This document shows, piece by piece, positions 62,711 through 64,000 of a stretch of 64,000 nucleotides of DNA. Position 1 is the first letter of the stretch; each line of letters opens with the position of its first letter. This stretch comes from CBDFNN01 sp965250215 (GTDB lineage Bacteria > Bacteroidota > Rhodothermia > Rhodothermales > DATKEJ01): positions 3,162,001-3,226,000 of the forward strand of contig CBDFNN010000004.1 of NCBI GenBank assembly GCA_965250215.1. The letters are read 5' to 3'. The notes under the pieces are model-generated. The model was not told where the DNA came from, did not search any database, and saw only the letters and a list, made by a program, of their open reading frames with translations. The position numbers were made by a program, and so were the translations under genes.

Positions 62711-64000
62711 TCAGTCTGTTTCTCAAATATTGAAGTAAGAGTCTAACACCGAAACCACTTCCACCTTTAGTTCTGTAACCTGAATTGCGACTAAGCCGTG
62801 CTGGTCCAGCGATATCAATATGTACCCAAGGATAATCAACAAAGTGCTCCAGAAATTTCGCCGCGGTAATACAACCAGCTTCTCTGCCTCCAACGTTTTT
62901 CAAATCTGCAACATCACTTTTTAAATAGTCTGCATATTCGTCATACATCGGTAGAGGAGCTACACGGTCACCACTTTCTTCTCCGGCAGCAATAAATTGA
63001 CGTTCTCGGCTTTTCCATCCTTCCCTTCTGTTTGTCATTATAGCCGCCGCTACCTTACCCAGCGCAACAACCTGCGCCCCAGTCAGTGTCGCTAGGTCGA
63101 CTACTATTTCAGGTTTTAGACTTTTTGCCCACGACAGCGCGTCGGCCAAGACCATTCGGCCTTCAGCATCTGTATTCATGACTTCTACGGTTGCACCAGA
63201 ATGCATGGTTATAACTTCCCCGGGCACGTAGGCATTTAAACCCGGCCTATTGTCGGTAGACGGAATGAGAGCTATTACATGCACTTTCAATTGAAGTCGC
63301 GCGATAGCCATCATGGCCCCATAAACCGCACCAGCTCCTGCCATATCCGTTTTCATCTGGTCCATGGAGTTCAAGGTAGGCTTAAGTGAAAGACCGCCTG
63401 TGTCAAATACGATACCCTTCCCTACAAAAACGATCGGCTTTTTGTTGATGACACCACGAGGCTTCCACTCCAAGATCGAAAAACTAGGTGGGTCAACGCT
63501 CCCCCTATTTACGGCTAGAAGGCCACCGAATTTCCTCCTTTGAATTTCCTTTTTTCCGAGTATTTGAACTTTAATCCCTAATGGTTCAAGCTTCTTTTTC
63601 CCCTGCCGTGCCATGAACTGGGCGCTCTGTTCTCCTGGTGACCAGTTGACAAGATCCTTCGCAAAATTCGTCGACTCGGCGATGGCCAAGCCCGTATTCG
63701 CGCCTCGAAGGATTGCACTTTTATTTTCTCCGACAAAGCAAATCTTAGAAAGAGAGATTAGCGACTTCTTTTCAGATTTGTGCTGGTCGAAGGAATATGC
63801 CCTAAGCCGAATTCCCTCTTGAAGGTATTCCGCGCTATCTCCCTCATCTAGTTTCCACTTTCCCAAAACGACGTTTAGACTTTTTGTTTTTGCTTTCATG
63901 GCAAAAAGGGCCATTTGGCTACCCACCTTTCTTAAGGACTCTGGATCCAATCTTGAATTATTGCCCAATCCGAAAAAAGCGAATCGACTTTTACCATCTG
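62700..64000 (-). CDS. pepA: Leucyl aminopeptidase (M17), 5' end outside window
   Basis: The frame is open to the window edge. The upstream residues SRFAFFGLG and then GNNSRLDPESLRKVGSQMA match the N-terminal domain of M17 enzymes, so TTG 63968 is internal. The catalytic domain shows the two-metal site: KGIVFDTGGLSLKP (with Lys and Asp ligands) and NTDAEGRMVLADAL, plus DMAGAGAVYGA and the C-terminal DIAGPA. The enzyme removes N-terminal amino acids from peptides in the cytoplasm. It overlaps the GWxTD gene by 11 bp. Confidence 0.95.
   Translation of the reverse strand, partial: DGKSRFAFFGLGNNSRLDPESLRKVGSQMALFAMKAKTKSLNVVLGKWKLDEGDSAEYLQEGIRLRAYSFDQHKSEKKSLISLSKICFVGENKSAILRGANTGLAIAESTNFAKDLVNWSPGEQSAQFMARQGKKKLEPLGIKVQILGKKEIQRRKFGGLLAVNRGSVDPPSFSILEWKPRGVINKKPIVFVGKGIVFDTGGLSLKPTLNSMDQMKTDMAGAGAVYGAMMAIARLQLKVHVIALIPSTDNRPGLNAYVPGEVITMHSGATVEVMNTDAEGRMVLADALSWAKSLKPEIVVDLATLTGAQVVALGKVAAAIMTNRREGWKSRERQFIAAGEESGDRVAPLPMYDEYADYLKSDVADLKNVGGREAGCITAAKFLEHFVDYPWVHIDIAGPARLSRNSGYRTKGGSGFGVRLLLQYLRNRLNEN

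Overview
The window looks like a chromosomal segment of a Bacteroidota bacterium, probably a heterotroph of marine or particle-associated habit. The reasons are a secreted beta-helix protein ending in a type IX secretion sorting domain (YPNPS type), a long Bacteroidota-style signal peptidase I, several secreted or lipid-anchored FG-GAP/VCBS, PmoA-like and sugar-dehydrogenase proteins, a GWxTD protein, and few Shine-Dalgarno sites. There are no tRNA, rRNA, insertion sequence, phage or CRISPR features that I can support. This placement is inferred from protein families, not from a phylogenetic marker.

Layout. 1-2983: the end of tyrA, a membrane protein and a Gfo/Idh/MocA oxidoreductase. 3045-6839: a very large lipoprotein joining a PmoA-like domain, a PVC-type dehydrogenase propeller, HEAT-like repeats and a cytochrome c. 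7016-9404: dapB-dapA (lysine/diaminopimelate) with a divergent ACT-domain protein. 9405-14387: a complete trans-4-hydroxy-L-proline catabolic locus in two divergent operons (deaminase and semialdehyde dehydrogenase one way, epimerase and FAD dehydrogenase the other). 14480-32947: mostly secreted proteins (beta-helix, FG-GAP, a cupredoxin/PVC dehydrogenase, a sugar dehydrogenase/cytochrome lipoprotein, an M14 peptidase, a CHAP-like protein) plus lepB. 33462-41425: central metabolism and upkeep (ppc, a fructosamine-kinase/LMW-phosphatase pair, xseA, gapA-pgk). 41937-46376: a metallo-beta-lactamase fusion, a TlpA thioredoxin, a Tp34-like metal protein and a small HExxH membrane protein. 46450-50547: a four-gene cassette with a primase-polymerase fused to a HAD phosphatase, two unrecognised proteins and an ATP-dependent polynucleotide ligase. 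50876-56086: pckA, a flavin reductase, and fumarylacetoacetase and homogentisate dioxygenase of tyrosine degradation. 56198-64000: upp, an alanine/glycine:cation symporter, a methyltransferase, pdxA, the GWxTD protein and a partial leucyl aminopeptidase.

Two things stand out. First, the cassette at 46450-50547 carries template-copying, end-phosphatase and ligase activities without Ku in the window, and looks like a self-contained nucleic-acid end-repair module. Second, many gene borders carry intergenic DNA with a strict 7-nt period (degenerate heptads, each array with its own base sequence), often arranged as facing inverted arms that would fold into long hairpins. The two arrays flanking the CHAP-like gene are each exactly ten heptads long and share their right arm.

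Two genes (the hydroxyproline epimerase and the fructosamine kinase) have conserved N-termini that extend upstream of any ATG, GTG or TTG. They therefore appear to use rare ATT/ATC/ATA starts, stop-codon readthrough, or to reflect sequence errors.
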